Assembly: GCA_026713105.1 (NCBI GenBank)
Contig: JAPOPC010000044.1
Span: 57,011-121,010 of the forward strand
Direction: 5' to 3'
Length of the DNA: 64,000 nt
DNA from: Acidimicrobiaceae bacterium
GTDB taxonomy: Bacteria; Actinomycetota; Acidimicrobiia; Acidimicrobiales; Poriferisodalaceae
The translations under genes were made by a program, and so were the position numbers. Below, piece by piece: positions 6,960 to 16,415 of the stretch; the stretch's first letter is position 1; every line of letters begins with the position of its first letter. The notes under the pieces were generated by a model. It saw only the letters and a list, made by a program, of their open reading frames with translations, made no database searches and had not been told where the DNA came from.

Positions 6960-8984
6960 TCAGCCGCCGGCCGCGGCGGCCGCAGCACTGACGTCGACAG
7001 CCTTGCTCTGCACCTCGCCGGACAGCTGTGCGACAAACTCAGCCAGCGGCACGTCACGACGAACCGCTTGGCCACGCGGGTTCACGCCCACCGTGCCCGC
7101 CGCGACATCGTCGTCGCCCACCACCAGCACGTAGGGCACCTTTTCCAGCTTCGCTCGCCGGATCCGCGCCCCCAGTGGATCGTCCGCCGGCACCATCTCG
7201 GCCCGGAATCCCGCCTCAGCCAGCTGCGCCACCACCTCTGAAGCGAATGCGTCGTGGTCGGCCCGAACTCCCAGCACCACCGCTTGGGTGGGCGCCAGCC
7301 ATGGCGGGAATGCACCTGCGTAGTGCTCCACCATCACCCCGAAGAACCGCTCGATCGCGCCGAACAGCGCCCGGTGCACCATGATCGGCCGGTGCAGCTC
7401 GCCGTCGGCACCGGTGTAGCGCAGGTCGAATCGCTCGGGCAGGTTGAAATCGAGCTGGATCGTCGACAGCTGCCATGACCGCCCGATGACGTCCTGCACG
7501 TCGATGTCGATCTTCGGACCGTAGAACGCCGCCTCACCAGCAGCAACGTCATATTCGTGGCCACGCCGGTCCAAAGCCTCCCGCAGCGCCGCAGTCGCCC
7601 GCTCCCAGCCCTCGGGAGTGCCAACGAACTTCTCGGGATCCTGAGTCGACAGCTTGAAGGTGAAGTCCTCGAAGCCGAACGCGCTCAGCACCGACAGCAC
7701 GAAGTCCAGCAGTCCTTCGATCTCGTCACCCAGTTGTTCGGGCGTCAGGAACAGGTGGCTGTCGTCTTGGGTGAACCCACGGACCCGCATCAGCCCATGC
7801 AATGTTCCCGAGCGCTCGTAGCGGTACACGGTGCCGAGCTCGAACATGCGCAGCGGCAGCTCGCGGTACGAACGCTGGCGCTGGCTGAAGATCAAGCAGT
7901 GCATCGGGCAGTTCATGGGCTTGGGGTAGTAGACGCCGTTGTCCATCTCCATCGGCGGGTACATGCCCTCGGCGTAGAAGTCGAGGTGCCCGGAGGTCTC
8001 GAACAGCCGGGCGTTGGCCAGGTGCGGCGTATACACGAACTGATAGCCGCCGGCCTCGTGGCGGTCCCGGCTGTAGTCCTCCATGATCTTGCGGACCACC
8101 GAGCCCTTGGGATGCCACACGGCCAGCCCGCCGCCCAGCTCAGCGGGGAAGCTGAGCAAGTCGAGCTCGGTCACGAGCCGCCGGTGGTCTCGCTTGGCGG
8201 CCTCCTCCAGCCGCTCCAGGTGCGCCGCCAACTCGGCCTTGGTGCCCCACGCGGTGCCGTAGATGCGTTGCAGCATCTGGCGGTGCTCGTCGCCGCGCCA
8301 GTAGGCGCCCGCCACCCGCATCAGCTTGAAGTGGCCCAGCCGCCCGGTGTGGGGAACGTGGGGGCCACGGCACAGGTCGACGAATTCGTCGGTATTGCGG
8401 TAGGTGGTGATCACCCCGCCGGTGGGGCCAGAGGCAGGGTCGTCGGCCTCGCCGTCGAGAATCTCGATCTTGTAGGGGTGCGAAGCGAACAGCTCATCGG
8501 CGGCGGCCCGGTCTACCTCGGCCCGGATGAACGGCTGACGGGCAGCCACGATCGAGCGCATCTCGGCCTCGATCGCCGCCAGATCGTCGTCGGAGAACGT
8601 GCGCGGCCGCCCGTCGGCGTCGGCGCCCAGGTCGAAGTCGTAATAGAAGCCGTCGGTGATCGGCGGCCCGATCGAGAAGGTGGCGCCGGGATACAGCCGC
8701 AACACCGCCTGGGCCAGCACGTGGGCGGTCGAGTGGCGCAGCACCTCGAGCCCTTCGTCGGATGAGGGGAAGACCAGCGACACCGAAGCCCCGTCGGGCA
8801 GCGGCCGGTCCAAGTCGAGCTGCTCGCCATCGGCCACGGCAACGAGCGCATCCTTGGCTGCACGCCGCCCCAGCGACGCAGCCAGGTCGGCACCGGTAGC
8901 GCCGCCCGTCAGCTCCCGGGTCTGCCCGTCAGGCAGCACCACTGTGACTGCCGAGTTCGGGTCTGCCCGCTCGCTGCCACTCAT
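6960..8984 (-). CDS. thrS: Threonyl-tRNA synthetase
   Basis: ThrS charges tRNA-Thr and edits mischarged Ser-tRNA. The 674-residue product is the usual length. Domains in order: TGS (about 10-70, VTVVLPDGQTREL), the N2 editing domain with HSTAHVLAQAV, the class II core with MNCPMHCLIF (zinc Cys), motif 2 RYERSGTLHGLMRVRGFTQ and motif 3 within RALFGAIERFFGVMVEH, then the anticodon-binding domain. The ATG at 8984 with GAGGAAA upstream fits the family start; longer in-frame starts would add 46 unrelated residues. It follows a small membrane protein gene by 65 bp. I see no T-box fold upstream. A tRNA-Thr(CGU) gene lies far away in this window (61109-61180). Confidence 0.97.
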   Translation of the reverse strand: MSGSERADPNSAVTVVLPDGQTRELTGGATGADLAASLGRRAAKDALVAVADGEQLDLDRPLPDGASVSLVFPSSDEGLEVLRHSTAHVLAQAVLRLYPGATFSIGPPITDGFYYDFDLGADADGRPRTFSDDDLAAIEAEMRSIVAARQPFIRAEVDRAAADELFASHPYKIEILDGEADDPASGPTGGVITTYRNTDEFVDLCRGPHVPHTGRLGHFKLMRVAGAYWRGDEHRQMLQRIYGTAWGTKAELAAHLERLEEAAKRDHRRLVTELDLLSFPAELGGGLAVWHPKGSVVRKIMEDYSRDRHEAGGYQFVYTPHLANARLFETSGHLDFYAEGMYPPMEMDNGVYYPKPMNCPMHCLIFSQRQRSYRELPLRMFELGTVYRYERSGTLHGLMRVRGFTQDDSHLFLTPEQLGDEIEGLLDFVLSVLSAFGFEDFTFKLSTQDPEKFVGTPEGWERATAALREALDRRGHEYDVAAGEAAFYGPKIDIDVQDVIGRSWQLSTIQLDFNLPERFDLRYTGADGELHRPIMVHRALFGAIERFFGVMVEHYAGAFPPWLAPTQAVVLGVRADHDAFASEVVAQLAEAGFRAEMVPADDPLGARIRRAKLEKVPYVLVVGDDDVAAGTVGVNPRGQAVRRDVPLAEFVAQLSGEVQSKAVDVSAAAAAAGG

Positions 8985-9049
8985 CGGGACAGTTTCCTCT
9001 CTATCGCCCTGCGAGTGCCAGTGAATTTCTTGGCAACTTGGCGCAGCGG

Positions 9050-9229
9050 CTACCTGGCGCCCCCGCCAGAGAACACGATGTTGATCAAGATGATCAAGAA
9101 CAGCAGCCCGCCCAGCACCCACAGCTTGTCGGCGAACTCGAAGCTCTTGAACTTCGCGAACGGGACCATCATCTTGTGAGGGTCCTCGAGCGACTTCTGG
9201 TCGACCTTGCGGGTATCGCCGTCGCTCAT
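9050..9229 (-). CDS. Small single-pass membrane protein
   Basis: This 59-residue protein starts at ATG 9229 with GGAGAA upstream. It has a charged N-terminal half and one C-terminal hydrophobic helix (about residues 34-53, LWVLGGLLFLIILINIVF) ending SGGGAR. It is tail-anchored in appearance. I do not recognise a named family; short proteins of this shape next to translation genes are common in actinobacteria. It lies between dnaE and thrS on the same strand. Confidence 0.7.
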   Translation of the reverse strand: MSDGDTRKVDQKSLEDPHKMMVPFAKFKSFEFADKLWVLGGLLFLIILINIVFSGGGAR

Positions 9230-9326
9230 GAGTTCTCCTGAAGACACTGCCAAGCGGCCGGTGCCGCAGTGGGAGGGGGCCGGCCGCATGCGCAGCCAGC
9301 GGGCAAGGCTAGTGGTCTGGCCCCGT

Positions 9327-9365
9327 CATGGCTGAGGGCTCTGCCGCCTCAGCAGCGGGCGCACC
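9327..9365. repeat. Dispersed palindromic repeat, short internally deleted copy (copy E)
   Basis: Read from the dnaE stop, the sequence begins GGTGCGCCCGCTGCTGAGG and runs to GCCATGAC. It matches both ends of the roughly 105-bp palindrome found at five other places in the window, with the middle missing. It starts about 12 bp after the dnaE stop codon. Confidence 0.6.
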
Positions 9366-9376
9366 TCGTAGTAGGG

Positions 9377-12300
9377 CTAGGTGCGCACGGCGTCGGCGCC
9401 GAGCAGCTCGCGCATCGGACCTGCCAGCGTCCGCGCATCGACCCAGCGCGACTCGGGCAGCTTCACCACAGAATCGCCCACCCGCAGATGCACCGGCGCA
9501 TCGCCAGGACACTCAGACAGCATCTGCTCGAATGAGGCCAGCCAGTGTTCGTCGATCTCCACCCGCTCCACGTCGAGCGACAGCGGCACCGGCCCCTTGC
9601 GCAACCGAAACTCCTCCAACTCCGACGCCAGGAACGCCGTCTCGCCGTCGCCGCGCCGATCCGGCCGGCCCCGCACCAGCACCACGGCATCCTCAGCCAG
9701 CGCATCACCCGCAGCCGCGAGGCCCTTGGGGAACAGCGTGACCTCCACCGAACCCTCCATGTCTTCGAGCAAGAACCGGGCCATGGGCTCGCCGCTGCGG
9801 GTATAGCGACGCTGCAGGTTCTGCACGACACCGCCGATCGTCACCCACTGCTGGCCGCCCTCGGGGTTCGGCGGCAACTCGCCCAGTCCGCCGACCGGGC
9901 AATCGACCTTCCGCTGCAACTGCGCCTCGCCGCCCCGCAGCGGATGGTCTGACACGTACAGCCCGAGCAGTTCCTTCTCCCACGTCAGCGTGGTGCGCTC
10001 GTCGGCCGTGACGTCGGGCACCTCAATGCGCTCGTCGAATGTCACGTCGCCGTTGCCGCCGCCACCGTCGACGTCGCCGTTGCTGCCGCCGCCAGCACCG
10101 CCGCCACTACTGCCGTTCGGCCCCCCGAACAGCGACTGCACGCCCGCCGCAGCCTCCTCCCGCCGCCGCAACGCCGACTCGATGATCCGGTCGAACACAT
10201 CGAGCAGGCCCTTGCGAGAGTGCCCGCAGCACTCGAACGCACCCGCCTTGATCAGCGATTCCACGAACCGTCGGTTCAGCACTTCACGAGGCATCCGCAT
10301 GCAGAAGTCGTCGAAGTCGGCGAACGGCCCGTTGGCAGAGCGCTCGGCGAGAATCGGCTCGGCCACCTTCATGCCCACATTGCGCACCGCCGACAGGCCG
10401 AACGGAATCGTCTGGCCATCGGCCGCAAAGTCGAGCTCAGAGCGGTTGATGTCGGGCACCAGCACCTCGATGTCGTGCTGGCGGCAGTCGGCCAGGTACA
10501 CACCCGCCTTGTCGATATTGCGCTTGGAACCGGTCAGCACCGCCGCCAGGAACTCGGTGAGGTGATTGGCCTTCAAGTAGGCCGTCTGGTACGCGATCAG
10601 CCCGTAGGCGAACGCATGGCTCTTGTTGAACGCGTAGTCGGCGAACGGCTCGATGATGTCGAACAGCTGCTCGCCGAGTTCCGCCGTGTAGCCCGCGGCC
10701 ACACTGCCGTCGATGAATTTGGTGCGGTGCTCGGCAATCTGGGCACGGTTCTTCTTGCCGCATGCCTTGCGCAGGTCGTCGGCTTCGGCCATGGAGTAGC
10801 CGGCAATCTCCTGGGCTACTCGCATCATCGATTCCTGGTAGATCATCAACCCGTAGGTCTCGTCGAGCAGCTCAGCGAGGTCGGGATGCGGCGGCGTCGC
10901 GGGCTGGCGGCCGTTCTTGCGGTGCGCGTAGCTGTTGTGCATGTCGGCGGCCATGGGCCCGGGCCGGTACAGCGCCACCAACGCGCAGATGTCCTCGAAG
11001 CGTGTCGGCCGCATCGATCGCAGCAGCGAGCGCACCGGCGTGGACTCCAGCTGGAACACGCCCATCGTGTCGCCCGCTTGCAGCAGGCGGAAGGTGGCGT
11101 CGTCGTCGAGCGGTACTTTGTCGATGTCGAGCGTCGAGCCTGTGCTGCGGGCGATGAGCCGCGCGCACTCGTCGATGATCGACAGCGTGCGCAGCCCCAG
11201 GAAGTCCATCTTCAGCAGGCCGAGGTCTTCCACGCCGCCCATGTCGAACTGCGTGACGATGGGCGCCTCGTCGGGGTCTTTGCCAGACTCGGGCTTGCGC
11301 TGAATGGGCAGGTAGTCGGTCAGCGGCTCGGGGCTGATGACCACGGCCGCGGCATGCACCGAGTCTTGACGGATCAGCCCCTCGAGCCCGCGGGCCACGT
11401 CCACCACCTCGCGCACGTCGTCGTCGCTGGCATACATGTCTCGCAGCTCGGCGGCTGCCGCGTACCCGTCGGCGTGCTCGTCGACCCGCTCAAGGCAGGC
11501 GGCCAGCGGCGTGTCGCGCCCCATGATGAGCGGCGGCATCGCCTTGGACACCCGGTCGCCCAGCGAGTACGGCTTGCCCAGCACCCTGGCCGCATCGCGC
11601 ACGGCCGCCCGGGCCTTGATGGTGGAGAACGTGATGATCTGCGCCACATGGTCGTGGCCGTACTTGTCGGCGGCGTAGCGGATCATCTCGTCGCGGTAGC
11701 GGTCGTCGAAGTCGATGTCGATGTCGGGCATCGAGATGCGGGCGGGGTTCAAGAACCGCTCGAACAGCAGCCCGTAGTGGATCGGGTCGAGATCGGTGAT
11801 GCCCAAGCAGTAGGCAACGGCGCACCCCGCCGCCGAGCCGCGCCCCGGCCCCACCCGGATGCCGGTCTCACGGGCATGGCGGATGAGGTCCCACGTGATG
11901 AGGAAGTAGCTGCTGAAGCCCATGTCGGAGATGACCCGCAGCTCGTAGGCGATGCGCGCCGCAGTGTCTTGGGCCACGTTGGCGCCCCAGCGCTGCTTGG
12001 CCCCCTCGAACGCCAGGTGGGCGAGGTAGGCGTCGGCGTCGGCGTGGGGGGCGGGCACCTCGAAGTGCGGCAGCAGCGTGCGGCCGAACTCGATGCTCAC
12101 GTCGGCCCGCTCGGCGATGGCCAGCGTGTTGTCGCAGGCCTCAGGGTGCTCGCCGAACAGCGCCCGCATTTCCGCGGCCGACTTGAGATAGTGCTGGTCG
12201 CCGTGGAACTTGAACCGGTCGGGGTCGCTGCGCAGCGAGCCGGTCTGCACGCACAGCAGGGCGTCGTGGGCGACGGCGTCGTGCTGGTGGGTGTAGTGCA

Positions 12301-12973
12301 GGTCGTTGGTGGCGAGCAGCGGTGCGCTGAGGTCGTGGGCGATCTGCAGAAGCTGGGGGTTGCAGTCGTGCTGGGCGCCGATGCCGTGGTCTTGCAGCTC
12401 GACGTACAGCGAGTCGCGCCCGAAGATGTCCTGCAGGCGGCCGGCCCGGCGCCGGGCCTCGTCGTAGTCGCCGGCGAGCAGGGCCTGCTGCACCACGCTG
12501 CCGAGGCACCCGGTGGTGGCCACGAGGCCCTCGGCGTGGTCGGCGAACATCTCCCAGTCCATCCGGGGTTTGTAGTAGTAGCCCTCGAGGAATGCCCGGC
12601 TGGCCAGCTTGAGCAGGTTGCGATAGCCGGCGTCGCTGTGGGCGAGCAGCGTCAGGTGGTAGTAGAGCTTCCCGCCGCCCTCGCCGTCGTCGCCGGTGTC
12701 GTCGACCTTGGCGTTCTTGGCCCGGTTGCGGTTGGGGCGCTCGTGGCGACTCTCGAGCGCCATGTAGGCTTCGGTGCCGATGACCGGCTTGATGTCGTGC
12801 GCCTTGCAGGCCCGGTAGAAGTCGAGGACCCCGTACATGTTGCCGTGGTCGGTGATGCCCAGCGCGGGCTGGCCGTCGGCGGCCGCAGCAGCCACCACTT
12901 CGTTGACGCGTGCCGCCCCGTCAAGCAGCGAGTACTCGGTGTGGGTGTGCAAATGCACAAATGACGCTGCCAC
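9377..12973 (-). CDS. dnaE: DNA polymerase III alpha subunit (replicative polymerase)
   Basis: DnaE is the catalytic subunit of the chromosomal replicase. The 1198-residue product has an N-terminal PHP domain (HTHTEYSLLDGA, ITDHGNMYG) with its metal ligands apparently intact, as in actinobacterial DnaE1 where it proofreads. The polymerase core has GPGRGSAAG and the catalytic PDIDIDFDD triad near residue 420. A tandem HhH region, an OB fold (GEPMARFLLEDMEGSVEV) and a C-terminal tail follow. Start is GTG 12973. A Gly/Ser/Asn/Asp-rich linker near residues 935-965 (about 10040-10130) is a simple-sequence expansion not normal for the family. The stop is TAG, 12 bp before repeat copy E. Confidence 0.97.
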   Translation of the reverse strand: MAASFVHLHTHTEYSLLDGAARVNEVVAAAAADGQPALGITDHGNMYGVLDFYRACKAHDIKPVIGTEAYMALESRHERPNRNRAKNAKVDDTGDDGEGGGKLYYHLTLLAHSDAGYRNLLKLASRAFLEGYYYKPRMDWEMFADHAEGLVATTGCLGSVVQQALLAGDYDEARRRAGRLQDIFGRDSLYVELQDHGIGAQHDCNPQLLQIAHDLSAPLLATNDLHYTHQHDAVAHDALLCVQTGSLRSDPDRFKFHGDQHYLKSAAEMRALFGEHPEACDNTLAIAERADVSIEFGRTLLPHFEVPAPHADADAYLAHLAFEGAKQRWGANVAQDTAARIAYELRVISDMGFSSYFLITWDLIRHARETGIRVGPGRGSAAGCAVAYCLGITDLDPIHYGLLFERFLNPARISMPDIDIDFDDRYRDEMIRYAADKYGHDHVAQIITFSTIKARAAVRDAARVLGKPYSLGDRVSKAMPPLIMGRDTPLAACLERVDEHADGYAAAAELRDMYASDDDVREVVDVARGLEGLIRQDSVHAAAVVISPEPLTDYLPIQRKPESGKDPDEAPIVTQFDMGGVEDLGLLKMDFLGLRTLSIIDECARLIARSTGSTLDIDKVPLDDDATFRLLQAGDTMGVFQLESTPVRSLLRSMRPTRFEDICALVALYRPGPMAADMHNSYAHRKNGRQPATPPHPDLAELLDETYGLMIYQESMMRVAQEIAGYSMAEADDLRKACGKKNRAQIAEHRTKFIDGSVAAGYTAELGEQLFDIIEPFADYAFNKSHAFAYGLIAYQTAYLKANHLTEFLAAVLTGSKRNIDKAGVYLADCRQHDIEVLVPDINRSELDFAADGQTIPFGLSAVRNVGMKVAEPILAERSANGPFADFDDFCMRMPREVLNRRFVESLIKAGAFECCGHSRKGLLDVFDRIIESALRRREEAAAGVQSLFGGPNGSSGGGAGGGSNGDVDGGGGNGDVTFDERIEVPDVTADERTTLTWEKELLGLYVSDHPLRGGEAQLQRKVDCPVGGLGELPPNPEGGQQWVTIGGVVQNLQRRYTRSGEPMARFLLEDMEGSVEVTLFPKGLAAAGDALAEDAVVLVRGRPDRRGDGETAFLASELEEFRLRKGPVPLSLDVERVEIDEHWLASFEQMLSECPGDAPVHLRVGDSVVKLPESRWVDARTLAGPMRELLGADAVRT

Positions 12974-13127
12974 GCTGCTCCTCGCTCTGTGTTGAAGCGG
13001 CCGGTTTGTCGAACATAGACCGGGCGATGGCGTGATCGTCGAATGTTCGGCGGGCGCGCTCGCCGTGCTGGCCGAACCCCCGCAAAACCGGGTTGGACGG
13101 CGGCCCGCCGCACTGCATCATGGAGGC

Positions 13128-13994
13128 ATGACCACGCCGCAGCGCGCGCCCGACGACGCACCGCGCGCGCCCGACCGCGACGACATCGACGAGCTGGGGT
13201 TCGACGAGGGTGCCGTGCTGCCGTGCGACGAGCTGAACAGCGTCCTGGTCGAAGACGATCCACGCGAGGGCCTGTGGGAACTGGTCGACAGCGGCTGGGC
13301 CCACGAGCACCTGCCCGAACTGCCCGCACTGGCGCTCGAACAAGACCCCATCCATCGCCACAAGGACGTGCTGGCCCACACCATCGCCGTCGTGGCCCAG
13401 AGCCCGCCAAGGCTGCGGGTGCGCCTGGGGGCGCTGTTCCACGACATCGGCAAGCCGCTCACCCGCGACATCGGCCCGGGTGGGGTGACGTTCCGCAACC
13501 ACGAGGCCGTGGGTGCCAAGCTCACCCGCCGCCGCATGCCGCAGATGGGCTACAGCGACGACATCACCGCCGAAGTTGCCCGCCTGGTGCACCTGTCGGG
13601 CCGCTTCAAGGGCTACGACACCGGTTGGACCGACGCAGCAGTACGGCGCTACGCCCGCGACGCCGGCCCGCTGCTGGGCGACCTGAACGACATGGTCCGC
13701 AGCGACTGCACCTCACGCAACGTCAAGCGCATCGAGACCCTGCACGACGCGCTCGACCGCTTCGAGGTACGCATCGCCCGCCTCGCCCGCGAGCAGGCAG
13801 CCGCCAAGGTGCGCCCCGAGCTGAACGGCGACGAGGTGATGGCCCACCTGGGCCTCGAACCCGGCCCCGACGTCGGCCTCGCCATGAAGTTCCTCCTGGA
13901 ACTGCGCCGCGCCGAGGGCGAGCTGGGCGACGCCGAAGTCCGCCACCGCCTCGACGCCTGGTGGGCCGCGCAGGGATCGGCGGCAGCTCCCTAG
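13128..13994 (+). CDS. Stand-alone HD protein resembling the C-terminal half of CCA-adding enzyme
   Basis: The 288-residue product has an HD metal site: HRHKDVLAHT followed by LGALFHDIGKPLTR. From LVDSGWAHEHLPELPALALE through the HD block, WTDAAVRRYARDAGP and DCTSRN to the end LRRAEGELGDAEVRHRL, it follows residue by residue the pattern of the C-terminal half of actinobacterial tRNA CCA-nucleotidyltransferases. The N-terminal nucleotidyltransferase (palm) domain is absent: upstream sequence has no GSVRD-like motif. In full-length enzymes the HD part has phosphohydrolase activity at the tRNA CCA end; here it may work alone or with a partner. ATG 13128 was chosen; an in-frame GTG at 13032 would add 32 unrelated residues. 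It is divergent from dnaE. Confidence 0.8.
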   Translation: MTTPQRAPDDAPRAPDRDDIDELGFDEGAVLPCDELNSVLVEDDPREGLWELVDSGWAHEHLPELPALALEQDPIHRHKDVLAHTIAVVAQSPPRLRVRLGALFHDIGKPLTRDIGPGGVTFRNHEAVGAKLTRRRMPQMGYSDDITAEVARLVHLSGRFKGYDTGWTDAAVRRYARDAGPLLGDLNDMVRSDCTSRNVKRIETLHDALDRFEVRIARLAREQAAAKVRPELNGDEVMAHLGLEPGPDVGLAMKFLLELRRAEGELGDAEVRHRLDAWWAAQGSAAAP

Positions 13995-14033
13995 CCGCGG
14001 TCGTGTCGCGCCCCCGCTCTAGCGTGTGCGCTC

Positions 14034-14921
14034 GTGGACTGGGTTGCGAATCCTGAGGTTTGGATCTCACTGGTCACGCTGACGGTGCTCGAGATCGTGC
14101 TCGGCATCGACAATGTGATCTTCATCTCGATTTTGGCGAGCCGTCTCGACGGCTCGCAATCAGAGACAGCGAGCCGTCTTGACGGCTCGCAATCAGACTC
14201 GGCCGGCAGCGGCGCGAGGTCGCCCGCCGACCGCGCACGAGTCGTCGGCCTGTCGCTGGCCATGGGGATGCGAGTGCTCCTGCTGCTGGGCATCTCGTGG
14301 ATCGTGCGGCTGACCACGCCCTTGTTCTCGGTGTTCGGCCACGAGCTGTCGGGGCGAGACCTGATTTTGCTCGGCGGCGGGCTGTTCCTGCTGGGCAAGT
14401 CCACGTTCGAGATCCACCACAAGCTGGAGGGTGACGACCATCACGAAACCGAGGGCCGTGCCGGCACGTCGTTCGCTCGGGTGATCGTGCAGATCCTGCT
14501 GCTCGACCTGGTGTTCAGCCTCGACTCGGTGATCACCGCGGTGGGCATGGCCGACCGGGTCGGCGTGATGATCGCAGCGGTGGTGATCGCCGTGGGCGTG
14601 ATGCTGTGGTCGTCGGGCCCGGTGATGCGCTTCGTGGGCAAGCACCCGACGGTGAAAATGCTGGCGCTCAGCTTCCTGCTGCTCATCGGCATGTCGCTCG
14701 TGGCCGAGGGTGCCGACTTCCACATCCCCAAGGGCTACATCTACTTCGCCATGGGCTTCGCCGTGCTGGTCGAGGCGCTCAACCTGCGAATGAAGCGCAA
14801 CCGCCAGTCCAAGACCCCGCCCGTCGAATTCCACGAACGCCGCCTTCCCGAACAGGCCGTTGCGGTCGAGTCAGGGCCCGCAGCAGACGACTCCGGCGCT
14901 GAGCCAGGGACTTCGGCCTAG
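14034..14921 (+). CDS. TerC family integral membrane protein
   Basis: The 295-residue product has the two conserved TerC motifs with membrane-embedded acids: EIVLGIDNVIFISIL in the first helix and LLDLVFSLDSVITAVG midway, plus about seven hydrophobic segments. TerC proteins help load manganese into exported metalloproteins or give tellurite/pH resistance; which applies here is not clear. Start GTG 14034, probably leaderless or weakly led. Right after the first helix (residues about 35-56) there is a tandem duplication of an 11-residue unit SRLDGSQSETA encoded by palindromic DNA. Related proteins normally pass straight from the helix to the Arg-rich loop (ARVVGLSLAMG), so this is an in-frame insertion. 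Confidence 0.92.
   Translation: MDWVANPEVWISLVTLTVLEIVLGIDNVIFISILASRLDGSQSETASRLDGSQSDSAGSGARSPADRARVVGLSLAMGMRVLLLLGISWIVRLTTPLFSVFGHELSGRDLILLGGGLFLLGKSTFEIHHKLEGDDHHETEGRAGTSFARVIVQILLLDLVFSLDSVITAVGMADRVGVMIAAVVIAVGVMLWSSGPVMRFVGKHPTVKMLALSFLLLIGMSLVAEGADFHIPKGYIYFAMGFAVLVEALNLRMKRNRQSKTPPVEFHERRLPEQAVAVESGPAADDSGAEPGTSA
14136..14190. repeat. Doubled 22-bp palindrome inserted in frame in terC
   Basis: Two perfect palindromes with 10-bp arms GCGAGCCGTC and GACGGCTCGC and 2-bp centres (TC, then TT) lie at 14136-14157 and 14169-14190. The period is exactly 33 bp (11 codons). Each is followed by AATCAGA. The reading frame stays open through both. Confidence 0.85.
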
Positions 14922-14951
14922 TTGGTCGGCCTCCACCCATGGGCAATGGCT

Positions 14952-16379
14952 TCAGGCGTCCTCGGGCGCATCGGGGCCGCTTGAAGTCTCGCGCAGCCGG
15001 TCGGCCAGCTCGCGCAGCCGATCGAGCGCATCGGCGTCGTCGAGTTCGCCGAGGAACTGCGGCAGCTTGATGCCCGCCTGGCCCGCCACCTCGTGCAACG
15101 GGGGCAGCGCGCCGACAAGGCCCGACACGAAGTTCGCAGTGGTGCCGGCTTGGCCGTCACCGCCCGAGCCCGAGTCCCACACGGTGATCTTGTCGATCTT
15201 GAGGTTCGAGATCGCCTTCACTTGCTCGGCCACGAGATTCGGCAGCTGCTCGGCAACGAGCAGCAAGGCCGTTTCTTGGGCTGCGCCGCCGCTGGCGGCC
15301 ACCAGCGCACCGAGGCCCTCGGCGCGGCGGCTGAGCAGTGCCAGCAATCCCAGCGCCTCGGCCTCCATGAGCAGCCGTTGACCGTCTGCCTCGCCGGCCT
15401 TGACCAGCCTGATGCGATCGGCCTCGGCTTCGGCCAGCGTCCGCACTCGCTCGCGTTCCACCTGGGCGGGCACCACGATGTCAGCGTCCTGCGCGGCCTT
15501 GTCGCGTTCTGCTCGCACTCGCTCGGCTTCAGCTTCGGCCAAGAACGATTCCTGTTCTGCCGCGGCCTGGCTGACGCGTTCGGCGGCGTTGGCGGCACGT
15601 TCGGCCTCGGCTTCCTTCTGGCGCCGCTCGCTTGCCGACTCGGCAATCACGACGTGCGATTCGTTCTCGCCTTCGGTCGCTGTGGCGTTGGCCTGTGCCA
15701 CCCGGATGCGCTGCTCGCGCTGCGCCTCGGCGGCACCGATGTCACCGTCGCGCTCCTGCTCGGCCACCTTGACCTTCGCCTCGCTGATGGCGCGAGCCGC
15801 AGCCTCGCGACCGAGAGCGTCGATGTAGCCGGACTCATCGGTGATGTCCTGGATGTTGACGTTGATCAGGCGCAGCCCGACCTTGCGCAATTCGAGCTCG
15901 AGCGATTCGGTGATGTTGGTGATGAGCTGCTCGCGGTCGGCGTTGATCTGCTCGATCGGCATCGTGGCGATCACCACGCGCATCTGGCCGAAGATGATGT
16001 CGCGAGCCAAGTTCTCGATGTCCAGCAGCGACAGGCCCAGCAAGCGTTCCGCGGCGTTCTGCATGACACCGGGCTCGGTGGAGATGCCGACGGTGAACGT
16101 CGCAGGAGTATTGACCCGGATGTTCTGCTGGGAGAGCGCCCCCTGGAGCTTGATCTCGATGGGGATCGGCGTCAGATCCAGGTACGCGTAACCCTGCACG
16201 ATGGGCCACACCATGGTGCCGCCGCCGTGCAGGCACCTCGCCGACTCGCCTTCCCCGCCGACGCGTCCATAGACCACGAGGATGCGGTCGGACGGGCAGC
16301 GCTTGAATCGCGATGAGATCCACAGCAGGGCGATCAGCAGGATGGCGAAGATGCCACCTGCGAGGGCGATGACGGCCAT
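14952..16379 (-). CDS. Flotillin-like SPFH domain protein
   Basis: A 475-residue membrane-associated scaffold protein of the FloT/YuaG type. It has an N-terminal hydrophobic anchor (residues 1-22), the SPFH/band-7 domain (about 25-200, with ARDIIFGQMRVVIATMPIEQ), a long Ala/Glu-rich coiled coil with EAEAERVRAERDKAAQDAD-type repeats (about 200-370), and an oligomerisation end. Flotillins organise ordered membrane domains. The ATG at 16379 has AGAGG five bases upstream; a GTG two codons earlier is possible. The upstream gene on the same strand encodes an NfeD-like partner 36 bp away, the same arrangement as yuaF-floT in Bacillus. Confidence 0.92.
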   Translation of the reverse strand: MAVIALAGGIFAILLIALLWISSRFKRCPSDRILVVYGRVGGEGESARCLHGGGTMVWPIVQGYAYLDLTPIPIEIKLQGALSQQNIRVNTPATFTVGISTEPGVMQNAAERLLGLSLLDIENLARDIIFGQMRVVIATMPIEQINADREQLITNITESLELELRKVGLRLINVNIQDITDESGYIDALGREAAARAISEAKVKVAEQERDGDIGAAEAQREQRIRVAQANATATEGENESHVVIAESASERRQKEAEAERAANAAERVSQAAAEQESFLAEAEAERVRAERDKAAQDADIVVPAQVERERVRTLAEAEADRIRLVKAGEADGQRLLMEAEALGLLALLSRRAEGLGALVAASGGAAQETALLLVAEQLPNLVAEQVKAISNLKIDKITVWDSGSGGDGQAGTTANFVSGLVGALPPLHEVAGQAGIKLPQFLGELDDADALDRLRELADRLRETSSGPDAPEDA

Positions 16380-16415
16380 AGCCACCTCTCGTGGTGAATA
16401 GCGGGGAAGGTCAGG

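Noticed and set aside
9377..9379. Read-through extension of DnaE past its TAG
   Set aside because: The sequence after the stop is repeat copy E with no conserved continuation, so TAG looks like a true stop.
10220..12964. Very long open frame antisense to dnaE
   Set aside because: In high-GC DNA the strand opposite a real gene often stays open; it has no motifs, and dnaE accounts for the region.
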